Assembly: GCA_901457705.2 (NCBI GenBank) | Contig: LR590083.2 | Coordinates: 434,001 to 498,000 of the forward strand | Length of the DNA: 64,000 nt | Source: Beijerinckiaceae bacterium RH AL1 | GTDB lineage: Bacteria; Pseudomonadota; Alphaproteobacteria; Rhizobiales; Beijerinckiaceae | Direction: 5' to 3' | Part shown: positions 50,467 to 59,874 of the stretch, piece by piece | How the letters are laid out: every line of letters begins with the position of its first letter | Position numbering within the stretch: the first letter of the stretch is position 1 | The notes under the pieces: generated by a model | Database searches by the model: none | Told to the model about the DNA's origin: nothing | What the model saw: the letters and a program-made list of their open reading frames with translations, nothing else | Translations under genes and position numbers: made by a program

Positions 50467-51507
50467 GTGGCGCGAGACTCCATGCCGACCAGCGGGCTTC
50501 CCTTCGACGATATCCGCGCGCTGCTTGCGCTGATGCCGGAAGCTTCCGCGCAGGCGGAGGCCGCGGTGCGGGCGCGCCAGGCGCAGCTCACAAAGCCGGC
50601 AGGATCGCTCGGCCGGCTCGATGATCTCGTCGTCTTCCTCGCCGGCTGGCAGGACAAGGCGATGCCGACGATCATGCATCCGCAGATGGCGGTCTTCGCG
50701 GCGAACCACGGCGTCGTCGAGCAGGGCGTCTCGGCCTATCCCGCCTCGGTGACCAAGGCGATGGTCGCGAACTTCGCCGCCGGCGGCGCCGCGGTGAACC
50801 AGATCTGCGCCACCTACGGGATCGGCCTCAAGGTCTTCGAGCTGGCGCTCGACATCCCGACGGCCGACATCACCAAGGCGGCCGCGTTCGACGAGGCGGC
50901 CTGCGCCGGCACGATCGCCTTCGGCATGGAGGCCGTGGCCGGCAACGTCGACGTGCTCTGCCTCGGCGAGATGGGGATCGGCAACACGACGGTCGCGGCG
51001 GCGATCTACGCGGCGCTCTACGGCGGCGAGGTATCCGACTGGGTCGGCCGCGGCACCGGCGTCGACGATGCCGGGCTGAAGCGCAAGCACGACGCCGTGG
51101 CGGCGGCCCTTGCGCTTCATCGCGATCACCTCGGTGATCCGCTCGAGCTCCTACGCCGGCTGGGCGGCCGCGAGATCGCCGCGCTCGTCGGCGCGATCCT
51201 TGCGGCCCGCATGCAGCGCGTGCCGGTGCTGCTCGACGGCTTCGTCGTCTGTGCGGCGGCGGCGATCCTGCACGCGCTCGATCCGACGACGATCGACCAT
51301 TGCCTCGCCGCGCATGTCTCGGCCGAGCAGGCGCACCGCCGCGTGCTGGAGAAGCTCGGCAAGGCGCCGCTGCTCGATTTCGGCATGCGGCTCGGCGAGG
51401 GCTCGGGCGCCGGTCTTGCGCTCGGCGTGCTCAAGGCCGCGCTCGCCTGCACGCGCGACATGGCGACCTTCGCCGAGGCCGGGGTGGCGGGCAAGGGCGA
51501 GGGGTAG
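50467..51507 (+). CDS. cobT: Nicotinate-nucleotide--dimethylbenzimidazole phosphoribosyltransferase
   Basis: Makes alpha-ribazole phosphate from DMB and nicotinate mononucleotide for the lower cobalamin ligand. 346 aa from GTG 50467, with the ATG at 50482 an alternative. Landmarks are QLTKPAGSLGRLDDL, FAANHGVVEQGVSAYP, GEMGIGNTTVAAAI, and the catalytic Glu near the end in MRLGEGSGAGLALGVLK. It lies across a 110-bp spacer from the csbD gene and near cobS. No cobalamin riboswitch is visible in that spacer. Confidence 0.95.
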   Translation: MARDSMPTSGLPFDDIRALLALMPEASAQAEAAVRARQAQLTKPAGSLGRLDDLVVFLAGWQDKAMPTIMHPQMAVFAANHGVVEQGVSAYPASVTKAMVANFAAGGAAVNQICATYGIGLKVFELALDIPTADITKAAAFDEAACAGTIAFGMEAVAGNVDVLCLGEMGIGNTTVAAAIYAALYGGEVSDWVGRGTGVDDAGLKRKHDAVAAALALHRDHLGDPLELLRRLGGREIAALVGAILAARMQRVPVLLDGFVVCAAAAILHALDPTTIDHCLAAHVSAEQAHRRVLEKLGKAPLLDFGMRLGEGSGAGLALGVLKAALACTRDMATFAEAGVAGKGEG

Positions 51508-51548
51508 GCTCATGTCGGGGCCGCGATTCGCCCGCAAAGACAGGCGGC

Positions 51549-52511
51549 TCAATCGTCCTTGAACTGTCCCGGTAGGCTCGAGAGCGTGACCATCGTGTTG
51601 TAGTCGTTGAGCACGAAGGTCATGTCGAGGCCGGCGGCGCGGCGCAGGTTGCCGTGCGTGCGCTGCAGCCGGCCGTCGATCTCGCGCAGCCGGCCGAGGA
51701 AGCCGTCGGGGAAGCTCGCGAAGCCGGAGAAGGCGCGGGGATGCTCGGCCTTGTAGTCGTCGAGCCCGGCGACGGCGGTGCCGAGGTCCTTCATCGCCGC
51801 GTCGAAGGCCGGCATGTCGACTGTGCCGCCTTTCCCGTCGGCCTGGCCGCCTTTGCCGGTCTCCAGCGCATCGAGCGCCTGCTTGGCGCGCATCATCACG
51901 TTGCCCGCGTGCCAGCGGGCGTTGCGCCCCTCGTGCTTCTCGATCGTCGCGAGGCGGATCTGGTCGAGCGCCAGCTTCTGCTTGGTCATCACCGCCTCGA
52001 GCCGCGCGCGGGCGGCGAGGAAGGCCCCGCCGAGTGCGACGATGTCCGCGTGCAGCTCCTTGCCGCGCTGCATGTGGTCGACCTTGTAGTCCTCGCGCTG
52101 ATAATAGCCGGCCGCCTTGTTGAGGACCGGGGCGACCGCGTCGTTGGCCTTGATGTAGGCGGCCATCGCCTCGTCGAGATCGGGCAGGTGCGGCGCGGCG
52201 GCCATCGCCTTTTCGGCCGCGGCCTTCTCGTCCTTGGTGTCGTAGACCTCGTAGGCGCCGTAGATCAGGCGCTCACGCCCGGTCGGCCCGGTCCGCATGT
52301 TGACCCAGCTCCTGTAGCGGTCGAGCGAGCTGGACACCCGCAGCGTGCGGTTCATGTACTCGACATAGGCGTTGAACTTCTGCGTCGTGGCCGCAAGCGC
52401 GTCGGCCGCCTCCGTCGCCGCGGGCGTGGCGGCCGGCGTCTCCGCGCGGGCGGGCTGCACGAGGCACGCCACCGCGAGCAGAGCGAGGATCGAGGTCCGT
52501 GCCGCCGTCAT
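51549..52511 (-). CDS. Secreted DUF3829-type protein
   Basis: 320 residues from the ATG at 52511, preceded by GGGAGGGA. Signal peptide SILALLAVACLVQPARAET, with a Cys in the core, so a lipoprotein is possible but the lipobox is poor. The mature part is helical (KFNAYVEYMNRTL, AEKAMAAAPHLPDLDEAM, YYQREDYKVDHMQRG) and resembles the YiiG/DUF3829 family of periplasmic helical proteins; I am moderately sure of this. Function unknown. It converges with cobT. Confidence 0.7.
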   Translation of the reverse strand: MTAARTSILALLAVACLVQPARAETPAATPAATEAADALAATTQKFNAYVEYMNRTLRVSSSLDRYRSWVNMRTGPTGRERLIYGAYEVYDTKDEKAAAEKAMAAAPHLPDLDEAMAAYIKANDAVAPVLNKAAGYYQREDYKVDHMQRGKELHADIVALGGAFLAARARLEAVMTKQKLALDQIRLATIEKHEGRNARWHAGNVMMRAKQALDALETGKGGQADGKGGTVDMPAFDAAMKDLGTAVAGLDDYKAEHPRAFSGFASFPDGFLGRLREIDGRLQRTHGNLRRAAGLDMTFVLNDYNTMVTLSSLPGQFKDD

Positions 52512-52731
52512 TGTTCCCTCCCTCGCGCGCGGGCCTCGTCGAGCCCAGCTCAGCCGTCGTTGCGTGTCATAAAGGCTTAATACAACCTCGAGATGACCTC
52601 GCACAGCCTCGGGCTCGTCCGGAGCGACGGCCGGGACGACACCAAACGTCTTCGCGGATCGGTTTGCTCTCCGCCGGTCGTGCCTGAAGGTCTGCGGCGC
52701 CGGAATGACAGAGACTGCACCGGGGCGGCGG

Positions 52732-53229
52732 TCAGTCCCCCGCGAGCCGCCCGTAGCGCGCGTCCTGGTAGAGGAGCGGCAGGGCGGCGCTGGCATCGGC
52801 ATCGAGCACGCGGCCGACGAAGATCGTGTGCGTGCCGGCATCGAGCTGCGACTCGACCATGCAGTGGACGTGCGCCGCCGCGCCCTCGATGACCGGGCAG
52901 CCGTCGGCGAGCAGGCGGTGCGCGACCTGCGCGAACGGATGATCGTCCTTGCCCGCGAAGAGGTTCGCCACGTCGAGCTGGTCCTCGCCGAGGATGCTGA
53001 CCGTGAAGGCCTTCTTCGTGTCGATGTGGAGGTGCGTGCGCGCCGAGCGGTTCACGACGATGAGCACCATCGGCGGCTCGGCCGAGACGCTGCACATCGC
53101 GGTGGCGGTCATGCCGTGCAGCCCCGTCGCGCTCGCCGTGGCGATGACGGTGACCGTGCCGGCGATCTTTCGCATCACCGCCTTGAAGGCCTGCGGGTCG
53201 AAGGGGGCGGCGGCAATCGGCGAGGTCAT
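52732..53229 (-). CDS. Flavin reductase (DIM6/NTAB, HpaC-like) family protein
   Basis: 165-residue split-barrel flavoprotein. It begins FKAVMRKIAGTVTVIATAS and continues HGMTATAMCSVSAEPPMVLIVVNR, the usual flavin-binding loop, ending LYQDARYGRLAGD. Relatives supply reduced FMN or FAD to two-component monooxygenases. No oxygenase component is adjacent. The ATG at 53229 lacks a strong Shine-Dalgarno. The Nei-type gene upstream ends about 47 bp away on the same strand. Confidence 0.9.
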   Translation of the reverse strand: MTSPIAAAPFDPQAFKAVMRKIAGTVTVIATASATGLHGMTATAMCSVSAEPPMVLIVVNRSARTHLHIDTKKAFTVSILGEDQLDVANLFAGKDDHPFAQVAHRLLADGCPVIEGAAAHVHCMVESQLDAGTHTIFVGRVLDADASAALPLLYQDARYGRLAGD

Positions 53230-53276
53230 AGAGAAGGCTTTCGTTCCAGGGCACCCGGGTCTTACCGCTCCGCGAC

Positions 53277-54074
53277 TTAGGGCGGAAGGCAGGGCTCCTT
53301 CTGTTGGCAGGTCTCGCAGCAGAAGACTTTTCTCCCGGCCATCGCGAGCTGGCGGATCGCGCCGCCGCAGCGCGGGCAGGTCTTCTTCTTGAAGATGTTG
53401 GTGCGCGCGCCGTAGCGCGACTTGCCGCGTGACGCGCCGTCGACGGTGATGATCGCCCGCTGCTCGACGCCGATGCGCAGCAGCGCCGCCGCGTCGGCCC
53501 AGAAGGCGTCGAGCTCGGCCTGCGACAGCGAGCGGCCCTCGCGCTCGGGGTGGATGCGCTGCCGCCACAAAATCTCGGTGCGGTAGATGTTGCCGAGGCC
53601 GGCGATGACCTTCTGGTCCATCACCAGCTGGCCGATCGGCGCGCGGCTTTTGCGGATTCGCGCGAAGGCGCGCTCGGGGTCCGCGTCGTCGCGCAGGATG
53701 TCGGGCCCGAGCCGCGCCATCAGCTTCGCGACGCCCTCGGCATCGAGCACTTCGCAGGCGGTCGGGCCGTTGCAGTCGACGACGTGGGTGGCGCTCTCGA
53801 GCCGGACGCGCACCGCGCCGCGCGGCTCGGCCGCCGGGCGCGCCGCCGCGCGAAACTTGCCGAACAGGCCGAGATGGATGTGCAGCGTGTCGCCGCCGGC
53901 GAAGCGGTAGAACACGTGCTTGCCGCACGCCTCGACGCTCATGCAGCGCTTGCCGTCGAGCCGCGCGGCGCCTTCGAAGAAGCGGCCCTGCGGCGAGGAG
54001 ACGGCCAAAATCTTACGGCGCAGCATCGGCGTCTGGTCGCGCGCCGCGCGGTGGATCGTATGGCCTTCGGGCAT
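53277..54074 (-). CDS. nei: Fpg/Nei-family DNA glycosylase (endonuclease VIII-like)
   Basis: 265 residues. The catalytic Pro2-Glu3 is in MPEGHTIHRAARD, the conserved lysine is in EACGKHVFYRFAGG, and helix-two-turn-helix features are in QKVIAGLGNIYRTEILWR. The C-terminal zinc finger is CPRCGG plus CCETCQQ. This pattern (PEGHT start) fits endonuclease VIII, which removes oxidised pyrimidines and nicks at AP sites. The overlapping glyoxalase-type gene lies 9 bp upstream. Confidence 0.93.
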   Translation of the reverse strand: MPEGHTIHRAARDQTPMLRRKILAVSSPQGRFFEGAARLDGKRCMSVEACGKHVFYRFAGGDTLHIHLGLFGKFRAAARPAAEPRGAVRVRLESATHVVDCNGPTACEVLDAEGVAKLMARLGPDILRDDADPERAFARIRKSRAPIGQLVMDQKVIAGLGNIYRTEILWRQRIHPEREGRSLSQAELDAFWADAAALLRIGVEQRAIITVDGASRGKSRYGARTNIFKKKTCPRCGGAIRQLAMAGRKVFCCETCQQKEPCLPP

Positions 54075-54083
54075 GCTGCCGGA

Positions 54084-54533
54084 TCAGTCCTCGGACATGC
54101 CTTTTTCGCGCAATTGCCGCGCGGCCGTCTCCGACTTGCCGGCGTCGACGCCCATCGCCGCGAGCACGGCGGCGGCCTTTGTGAACTGGACCGACTTGTA
54201 GTCGACGAGCTCGACGCGGTTGCCCCACGGATCGAGGAAATCGAGGAAACCGCCCTCCAGGATGCGGCCGCCGGCCTGCTCGATCAGCGTGCGCGCGCCG
54301 TCGCGATCGTCGACGACGAGGCCGAAATGCCGGTCCGGCACCGGAGCGTCGGCCGTCGTCTTGACCTCGGCGAGGGCGAGGAACTGATCGCCGAGATCGA
54401 TGAACGCGTGGCCGGGCGCGCGGCCGCGCAGCTCGAAGTCGAAGATCGCCCCGTAGAAGGCGAGCGCTTCGTCGATGTCGCCGACCTCGAGCGCCACGTG
54501 GTTGATCCCGACGAGCTTCGGCTTTGCTGGCAT
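54084..54533 (-). CDS. VOC (glyoxalase/bleomycin resistance) family protein
   Basis: 149 residues from the ATG at 54533, with GGAGG upstream. Paired beta-alpha-beta-beta-beta modules are visible: GINHVALEVGDIDEALAFYG with the metal His, then DRHFGLVVDDRDGARTLIEQAG and DFLDPWGNRVELVDY with the Glu. A helical C-terminal tail (AAMGVDAGKSETAARQL) extends beyond the usual domain. Probably metal-dependent; substrate unknown. It is in line with the nei gene. Confidence 0.9.
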   Translation of the reverse strand: MPAKPKLVGINHVALEVGDIDEALAFYGAIFDFELRGRAPGHAFIDLGDQFLALAEVKTTADAPVPDRHFGLVVDDRDGARTLIEQAGGRILEGGFLDFLDPWGNRVELVDYKSVQFTKAAAVLAAMGVDAGKSETAARQLREKGMSED

Positions 54534-54716
54534 TCGAGGACCTCCCACGCGTCCCACCGTGCCGCACGCCTCGCCGGCGCGCCAGCACCGCGGTTGGCAA
54601 AGGGAGAATTTGTCGCGGCGGCGGTCGCCTCCCGCCGATCGTCGGAGTGGACGGGGACGCCGTGCGGACGAAATGTCGACATGGCACTTGCATACCCCGC
54701 CGAAGGAGTCCGCGTC

Positions 54717-55187
54717 GTGCATCTGCGTCGGAGCGTCATCGTCCTGTCTCTTCTCGCGACCGTCGCCGCGCCGGTTGCAGCGGCCTCGCTCGACAAGAGC
54801 GTCGACGTTGCGCTGCCGGCCGCCGATGTCTGGGCGCGGATCGGGCCGTTCTGCGCGATCAAGGACTGGCATCCGGCGATCGGCGCGTGCACAGAGGCAG
54901 GAAGCGTCCGCACGCTCACGACGAAGGACGGCAAGACAACCTTCGTCGAGCGCGAGACCGCTCGCGACGACAGGGCGACGACCTATTCTTACGCGATCGA
55001 GAAGAGCCCGCTGCCGCTCAGCAAGTATGTCTCGACGCTGAAGGTGACAGCGAAAGGCAAGGACAGGTCCACCGTCCAATGGCTCGCGACCTACACGCCC
55101 GATGCCGGCAAGGAGATGGATGCCGCGACGGCGATCGGCGGCATCTACCAGGCCGGGCTCGACAACATCCGGAACCTGGCCCGATAG
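54717..55187 (+). CDS. Secreted SRPBCC-family protein
   Basis: 156 residues from GTG 54717, which has AAGGAG eight bases upstream; an ATG at 54681 is less well placed. Signal peptide HLRRSVIVLSLLATVAAPVAAAS. The mature START/Bet v 1-like fold has LPAADVWARIGPFCAIKDWHP and the C-terminal helix IGGIYQAGLDNIRNLAR. This fold binds hydrophobic ligands. It is periplasmic, followed 5 bp later by the DUF3574-type gene. Confidence 0.8.
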   Translation: MHLRRSVIVLSLLATVAAPVAAASLDKSVDVALPAADVWARIGPFCAIKDWHPAIGACTEAGSVRTLTTKDGKTTFVERETARDDRATTYSYAIEKSPLPLSKYVSTLKVTAKGKDRSTVQWLATYTPDAGKEMDAATAIGGIYQAGLDNIRNLAR

Positions 55188-55192
55188 GCCGC

Positions 55193-55582
55193 GTGCTGCT
55201 CTCGGCAGTGCTGCTCTTGGCGGCGCTGCTCGCGGCGCTGCCGACGTACGCCCGCGCCGATGGCGCCTGTCGTCCGGGTGCGCGGGCTATGGCGAAGGTC
55301 GAGCTCTACATGGGCGTCGTGGGGCGCCCCGAGGCCTGGCGTCGCTTCCTGGCGCAGGTCGTCACGCCGCGCTTTCCCGAGGGGCTGACGGTGCTCGAGG
55401 GCCAGGGCCAATGGCGCGGCCGCCGCGGCGTGTCGCACGAGGCGACGCGCGTGCTCGTCATCTTCTATGCGCCCGACGCGACGAGCGACTCGCGGATCGA
55501 GGCGATCCGCTCGCTCTACAAGCGCCGCTTCCGCCAGCAGTCCGTTTTGCGCGCGGACACGATGGCGTGCGTGAGCTTCTAG
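55193..55582 (+). CDS. Secreted DUF3574-type protein
   Basis: 129 residues from GTG 55193. The hydrophobic signal LLSAVLLLAALLAALPTYARADG is followed by a compact domain with KVELYMGVVGRP, VVTPRFPEGLTVLEGQGQWR and RVLVIFYAPDATSDSRI, the layout of DUF3574. Two Cys (GACRPG, MACVSF) could form a disulfide. It is in one operon with the SRPBCC gene. Function unknown. Confidence 0.75.
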   Translation: MLLSAVLLLAALLAALPTYARADGACRPGARAMAKVELYMGVVGRPEAWRRFLAQVVTPRFPEGLTVLEGQGQWRGRRGVSHEATRVLVIFYAPDATSDSRIEAIRSLYKRRFRQQSVLRADTMACVSF

Positions 55583-55583
55583 G

Positions 55584-55826
55584 CTACTGGCGCGAGTCCG
55601 AGGCGACGGACGCCGTCCGCGTCGGCGAGCGCAGACAGACGATCTTCAGGTACTGCTTGCCCGGCTCCGGCGCGAGGCTCGTCTGCGCCAGCAGCGCCTG
55701 CGCCATGAACCCGCACTGTTGCGGGTTCGAGACCTCCATGGCGCGGACGACGTCGATCGCAGTGGTCTGGTCGCAGGCGGCATGGTCGAGCGATGCGGAG
55801 CAGATGAGGACGAGGATCTTCAGCAT
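55584..55826 (-). CDS. Small secreted hypothetical protein, 80 aa
   Basis: The ATG at 55826 is preceded by GAGGGGG. It opens MLKILVLICSASLDHAACDQ, a short signal segment, then CDQTTAIDVVRAMEVSNPQQCGFMAQALLAQT, a conserved-looking block of a Hyphomicrobiales small protein type, ending with YLKIVCLRSPT. Three Cys lie in the mature part. It converges with the DUF3574 gene, 1 bp apart. Function unknown. Confidence 0.65.
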   Translation of the reverse strand: MLKILVLICSASLDHAACDQTTAIDVVRAMEVSNPQQCGFMAQALLAQTSLAPEPGKQYLKIVCLRSPTRTASVASDSRQ

Positions 55827-56058
55827 TGGCGTGCCCCCTCAGCGAGGCGTCGCCGGCTACGCCGGAGTAGCCGCCTCAACCCAGAGTGGACCACACATCC
55901 GTCAAACGACATATAACAATTCTGCCACATCTGGCACGCGAATTGCTGAGGTTTTATAGCGCCTGTGAGTTCAGAGCTGGGTTGCAATCACCGCTCGCCC
56001 GCTGTCCCGGCCTGGGGGCCGCCCTATCTCGCAGCGGAGCCCAGCTGCGAGCACGTCC

Positions 56059-57792
56059 ATGAAAATCAACAACGTCGCCGATTACGTCGTCGAGACTCTG
56101 CAGGAGGTCGGCGTCAAGCGGATCTTCGGGCTCGTCGGCGACAGCCTCAACGGCATCACCGAGGCGCTCCGGCGCCGCGGCACGATCGACTGGGTGCACG
56201 TCCGCCACGAGGAGGTCGCGGCCTTCGCGGCTGGGGCCGACGCGCAGCTCACCGGCGAGCTCGCCGTCTGCTGCGGCTCCTGCGGCCCCGGCAACCTCCA
56301 CCTCATCAACGGCCTCTTCGACTGCAACCGCACGCGCACGCCCGTCCTCGCGATCGCCGCCCACATTCCGTCGGACCAGATCGGCTCGAACTACTTCCAG
56401 GAGACCCACCCGCAGGAGCTGTTCCGCGAGTGCAGCGTCTATTGCGAGCTGGTCTCGAGCCCGGCGCAGCTGCCCTACGTTCTCGAGACCGCGATCCGCG
56501 CCGCGGTCGGCCAGCGCGGCGTCGCCGTCATCGTGCTCCCGGGCGATCTCGCCCTGCGCGATGCGCCGGCGCGCGCGATGTCGCCCGTCGCCGGGCTGCT
56601 GCCGGCGGCGCCGGTCGTGCGCCCTGCGGCGCCGCAGCTCGATGCGCTGGCGCAACTGCTGAACCACGGCAAGAAGATCACGCTGTTCTGCGGCCGAGGC
56701 TGCGCCGGGGCGCACGCGAGCCTGATGAAGCTCGCCGATGCCTTGAAGGCGCCGATCGTCCACGCGCTCGGCGGCAAGGAGTTCGTCGAGTACGACAACC
56801 CCTACGACGTCGGCATGACCGGGCTCATCGGCTTCTCGTCGGGCTACGCGGCGATGCTCGCCTGCGACACGCTGCTGATGCTCGGCACCGACTTCCCCTA
56901 CCGCCAGTTCTTCCCCGAATCCGCCAAGATCGCGCAGGTCGACATCCGTCCCGAAAACCTCGGCCGGCGCACCAGGCTCGACCTCGGCGTGGTCGGCGAC
57001 GTCGGCGCGACGATCGAGGCGCTGCTGCCGAAGCTGGCGCCGAAGGCCGACCGCAAGTTCCTCGATGCGAGCCTCGCCCACTACCTCGACGCGCGCAATG
57101 ACCTCGACGACCTGGCGACGGGGAAAAAGGGGCGCAAGCCGATCCACCCGCAGTTCCTCGCCAAGACGGTGAGCGAGGCCGCCGACGCCGACGCGGTGTT
57201 CACTGCCGACGTTGGGACCCCGACGATCTGGGCGGCGCGCTACCTCAAGATGAATGGCCAGCGGCGGCTGCTCGGCTCGTGGATGCATGGCTCCATGGCA
57301 AACGCCATGGCGCAGGCCATCGGCGCGCAGGCGGCGTTCCCGAAGCGCCAGGTCGTCTCGTTCTCTGGCGACGGCGGCTTCGCCATGCTGATGGGCGACC
57401 TTCTCACGCTCCGCCAGGAGAAGCTGCCGGTGAAGATCGTGATCTTCAACAACGGCACGCTCGGCTTTGTCGAAATGGAGATGAAGGCCGCGGGCTACGT
57501 CGAGACGGGCGTCGAGCTGGAGAACCCCGACTTTGCGGCGATGGCGAATGCCATCGGCATATTCGGCGTCCGCGTCGAGGACCCCGGCGACCTGGCCGAG
57601 GGCGTCGAGCGCGTGCTGTCGCACAAGGGGCCGGCGCTTTTGGACTGCGTGACCGCGCGCAACGAGCTGTCGATGCCGCCGAAGATCCAGGCCGAGCAGG
57701 TGAAGGGCTTCAGCCTTTACGTGCTGCGCGCCGTGATGAGCGGCCGCGGCGACTCGGTGCTCGACCTCGCAAAGACGAACCTGATCCGCTGA
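56059..57792 (+). CDS. poxB: ThDP-dependent enzyme, PoxB-like (pyruvate:quinone oxidoreductase)
   Basis: 577 residues. N-terminal domain: [32 protein letters not shown], and the catalytic glutamate in [19 protein letters not shown]. Central FAD-binding domain (about 190-330) with GRGCAGAH and [21 protein letters not shown]-terminal Mg-ThDP motif [13 protein letters not shown] to IFNNGTLGF. The C-terminus ends [12 protein letters not shown], a short amphipathic tail of the kind PoxB uses to meet the membrane. It decarboxylates pyruvate to acetate with electron transfer to quinone. A related acetolactate-type activity is less likely. Confidence 0.88.
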   Translation: MKINNVADYVVETLQEVGVKRIFGLVGDSLNGITEALRRRGTIDWVHVRHEEVAAFAAGADAQLTGELAVCCGSCGPGNLHLINGLFDCNRTRTPVLAIAAHIPSDQIGSNYFQETHPQELFRECSVYCELVSSPAQLPYVLETAIRAAVGQRGVAVIVLPGDLALRDAPARAMSPVAGLLPAAPVVRPAAPQLDALAQLLNHGKKITLFCGRGCAGAHASLMKLADALKAPIVHALGGKEFVEYDNPYDVGMTGLIGFSSGYAAMLACDTLLMLGTDFPYRQFFPESAKIAQVDIRPENLGRRTRLDLGVVGDVGATIEALLPKLAPKADRKFLDASLAHYLDARNDLDDLATGKKGRKPIHPQFLAKTVSEAADADAVFTADVGTPTIWAARYLKMNGQRRLLGSWMHGSMANAMAQAIGAQAAFPKRQVVSFSGDGGFAMLMGDLLTLRQEKLPVKIVIFNNGTLGFVEMEMKAAGYVETGVELENPDFAAMANAIGIFGVRVEDPGDLAEGVERVLSHKGPALLDCVTARNELSMPPKIQAEQVKGFSLYVLRAVMSGRGDSVLDLAKTNLIR

Positions 57793-57800
57793 CGCCGCTC

Positions 57801-57858
57801 CTTCCCTTCTCCCGCCTGCGGGAGAATGTGGCCCGACGAAGTCGGGTCGGATGAGGGA
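57801..57858. repeat. Tandem-hairpin dispersed repeat element
   Basis: Two hairpins in a row: TCTCCCGC-CT-GCGGGAGA (57808-57825) and CCCGAC-GAA-GTCGGG (57832-57846), followed by TCGGATGAGGG. Elements of this pattern are scattered in intergenic space of many Hyphomicrobiales genomes. It lies between the convergent poxB and DUF2125 genes and can also serve as a terminator. A reverse-complement fragment (CCCTCATC) follows at about 57897. Confidence 0.6.
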
Positions 57859-57930
57859 CCTTGCCGCCTCTCTCCTCTTCCAGGTGCAAGCGAAACCCCT
57901 CATCAGGCCACGCTTCTTGGGGCGCGTATC

Positions 57931-58989
57931 TTAATAGAGCGGCGGCACCGCGATCCCCGTGTCGATCGGGCCGACGCCGAGGTGGCCGTTGCGCAGCGAG
58001 ATCGGCAGCGCCAAGGCGCCGGGCTCGGTCGGCGCGGCCGGCTTGCCGCCGCCGAACAGGGTGGACAGCAGCGAGCCCGCCGCGGCCATGTCGCCACTGA
58101 TGCCGTAGCGCTTGAGGATCGGCCCGAGGCCGACGAACTGCGCGTCGAGCTTGCCCTTCGGCCGATGGGCATCGTCGAGCGACAGGATGCCCGTGGCCGT
58201 CACCTTGGCGCCGGCGCGGCTGATGCGGCTCGAATCCAGCACGATCTGGCCGTGGGCCTCGCGCCAATGCTCGATCGCCTCCTCGGGCGTGCGGGCGTCG
58301 CCGACGTCGGCACGGTCGAGCCGGCCGCTGAGCGCGACATCGGCCGGATCGGTGCCGCCCACGAGCGCGTCCAGCGGGGCGATGGGCAGGCCGTCGGCCG
58401 CGATGTCGAAGGTGAGCGTCGGATCGGCGTCGGCAGCGCTCGGGCTCGGGCTGTCCGGCAGCACGAACCGCGCATCGAGCCGGGTGGCCGTGCCCGACTG
58501 TCGCCCCTGGTCGCCGAAGGTGCCCGAGACGGCGATCTTCTCGCCCTTCAGCGCCACCGTGGCGATGTCGGGCAGGCCGTCGAGGTCGAGCGTCAGCGCG
58601 TTCCACGTGGCGCCGACGTTTGTCGTGTCGTCGGAGGTGCGATAGCTGAACGGGGCGCCAAGCGTCAGCGCGATCTTGCGCGGATGCCACAGCGCGACCT
58701 TGGCGGTGAGATGCGCGATCTGCGCCTCGACGCCCTGGCCCATCGCCTGCGCGGTGAACGTCGGATTGCTGCACGAGATGTCGAGCGCGAAGGGATAGCC
58801 GCCGATCGCGCGGTCGGGGCAGGTCCAGGCGCGGCCCTGCGCGGCTTCCGCCTTGAGCCAGAGATCGAGCTGCTGGCCGGCCTCGTAGGCCGCATAGGCC
58901 CACGCGCTCGTCCATCCCGCCGCGACCACGGCCAGAAGCCCGACGACGACGATCCCCGCCCTGCCACGTCTCAAAGGGGTTGCCTCCAC
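57931..58989 (-). CDS. DUF2125-domain membrane-anchored protein
   Basis: 352 residues. An N-terminal anchor (AGIVVVGLLAVVAAGWTSAWAYAAY) is followed by GQQLDLWLKAEAAQGRAWTCPDRAIGGYPFALDISCSNP, where the two Cys and the GYPF block mark DUF2125. The rest is a long beta-rich periplasmic domain ending GHLGVGPIDTGIAVPPLY, with a few Asp-rich loops. The AsmA-like look of such repeats suggests envelope lipid work, which is only inference. It is divergent from the chaC gene. Confidence 0.85.
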   Translation of the reverse strand: MEATPLRRGRAGIVVVGLLAVVAAGWTSAWAYAAYEAGQQLDLWLKAEAAQGRAWTCPDRAIGGYPFALDISCSNPTFTAQAMGQGVEAQIAHLTAKVALWHPRKIALTLGAPFSYRTSDDTTNVGATWNALTLDLDGLPDIATVALKGEKIAVSGTFGDQGRQSGTATRLDARFVLPDSPSPSAADADPTLTFDIAADGLPIAPLDALVGGTDPADVALSGRLDRADVGDARTPEEAIEHWREAHGQIVLDSSRISRAGAKVTATGILSLDDAHRPKGKLDAQFVGLGPILKRYGISGDMAAAGSLLSTLFGGGKPAAPTEPGALALPISLRNGHLGVGPIDTGIAVPPLY

Positions 58990-59090
58990 GTCGCGCCTTG
59001 CCTACAGGCGCCCTCCGGCGCGGCCTTAGGCAGCCCCCGTGGCGGTTTTGCGCCGGGCGGCTTCTTTCAACCGGCGGACGGCGCGAGGCG

Positions 59091-59669
59091 ATGGATATTT
59101 TGGCGACCGATCCCAAGACGACCGATCCCGCGACGGCGAACGACCTCTGGGTGTTCGGCTACGGCTCGCTGATGTGGCGGCCGGGCTTCGACTTCGAGGA
59201 ACGGACGCTCGCCGTGGTGCGGGGCTACCGCCGCGCGCTCTGCGTCTATTCCCACGTGCACCGGGGCACGCCGGAGCGGCCGGGCCTGGTGCTCGGGCTC
59301 GATCGCGGCGGCTCGTGCAAGGGCGTCGCCTTCCGCGTGGCTGCCGCCCGTGCCGACGAGACCATCGCCTACCTGCGATCGCGCGAGCAGGTGACCATGG
59401 TCTACCGCGAGGTGACGCTCGCTGCGACGCTTGCCGACGGGCGCAAGATCAAGGCGCTCTGCTACACGGTCGAGCGGGCGCATCCGCAATATGCCGGGGC
59501 GCTCGACCTTCCCGAGATCGAGCGCTACGTGCGCCAGGGCGTCGGGGTGTCGGGCGCGAATCCCGAATACGTGCGCAACACCCATGCCCACATGCGCGAG
59601 ATCGGCATCGTCGACGCGTCGCTGGCGGCACTCGCCCAGCGCTTCGAGCTGGCGCCGCCGGACAAATAA
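59091..59669 (+). CDS. chaC: Gamma-glutamylcyclotransferase, ChaC type
   Basis: 192 residues from the ATG at 59091; the frame is open to 58980. The signature is WVFGYGSLMWRPGFDFEER, followed by VVRGYRRALCVYSHVHRGTPERPG and the C-terminal NPEYVRNTHAHMREIG helix. ChaC enzymes cleave glutathione into 5-oxoproline and Cys-Gly. It stands divergent from the DUF2125 gene with about 100 bp between. Confidence 0.92.
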   Translation: MDILATDPKTTDPATANDLWVFGYGSLMWRPGFDFEERTLAVVRGYRRALCVYSHVHRGTPERPGLVLGLDRGGSCKGVAFRVAAARADETIAYLRSREQVTMVYREVTLAATLADGRKIKALCYTVERAHPQYAGALDLPEIERYVRQGVGVSGANPEYVRNTHAHMREIGIVDASLAALAQRFELAPPDK

Positions 59670-59874
59670 AAGCATCCCGGGGCGTCTGCTGCACGGATTG
59701 CTCGTCCTGTTGTCGACAATCGACGCGGCTCCGCGTCGCGCCTTACACTAAAGCATGATGCAGTCGCGCGACACTGTCGCGGCGACTCCGACGAGAAATA
59801 CAAAAATATCCGCATAGCTATTGTCATTTTCCCTGCGGAACCGCAGCCTCTTCAAGTAAAAAGCGGGGGCTGAG

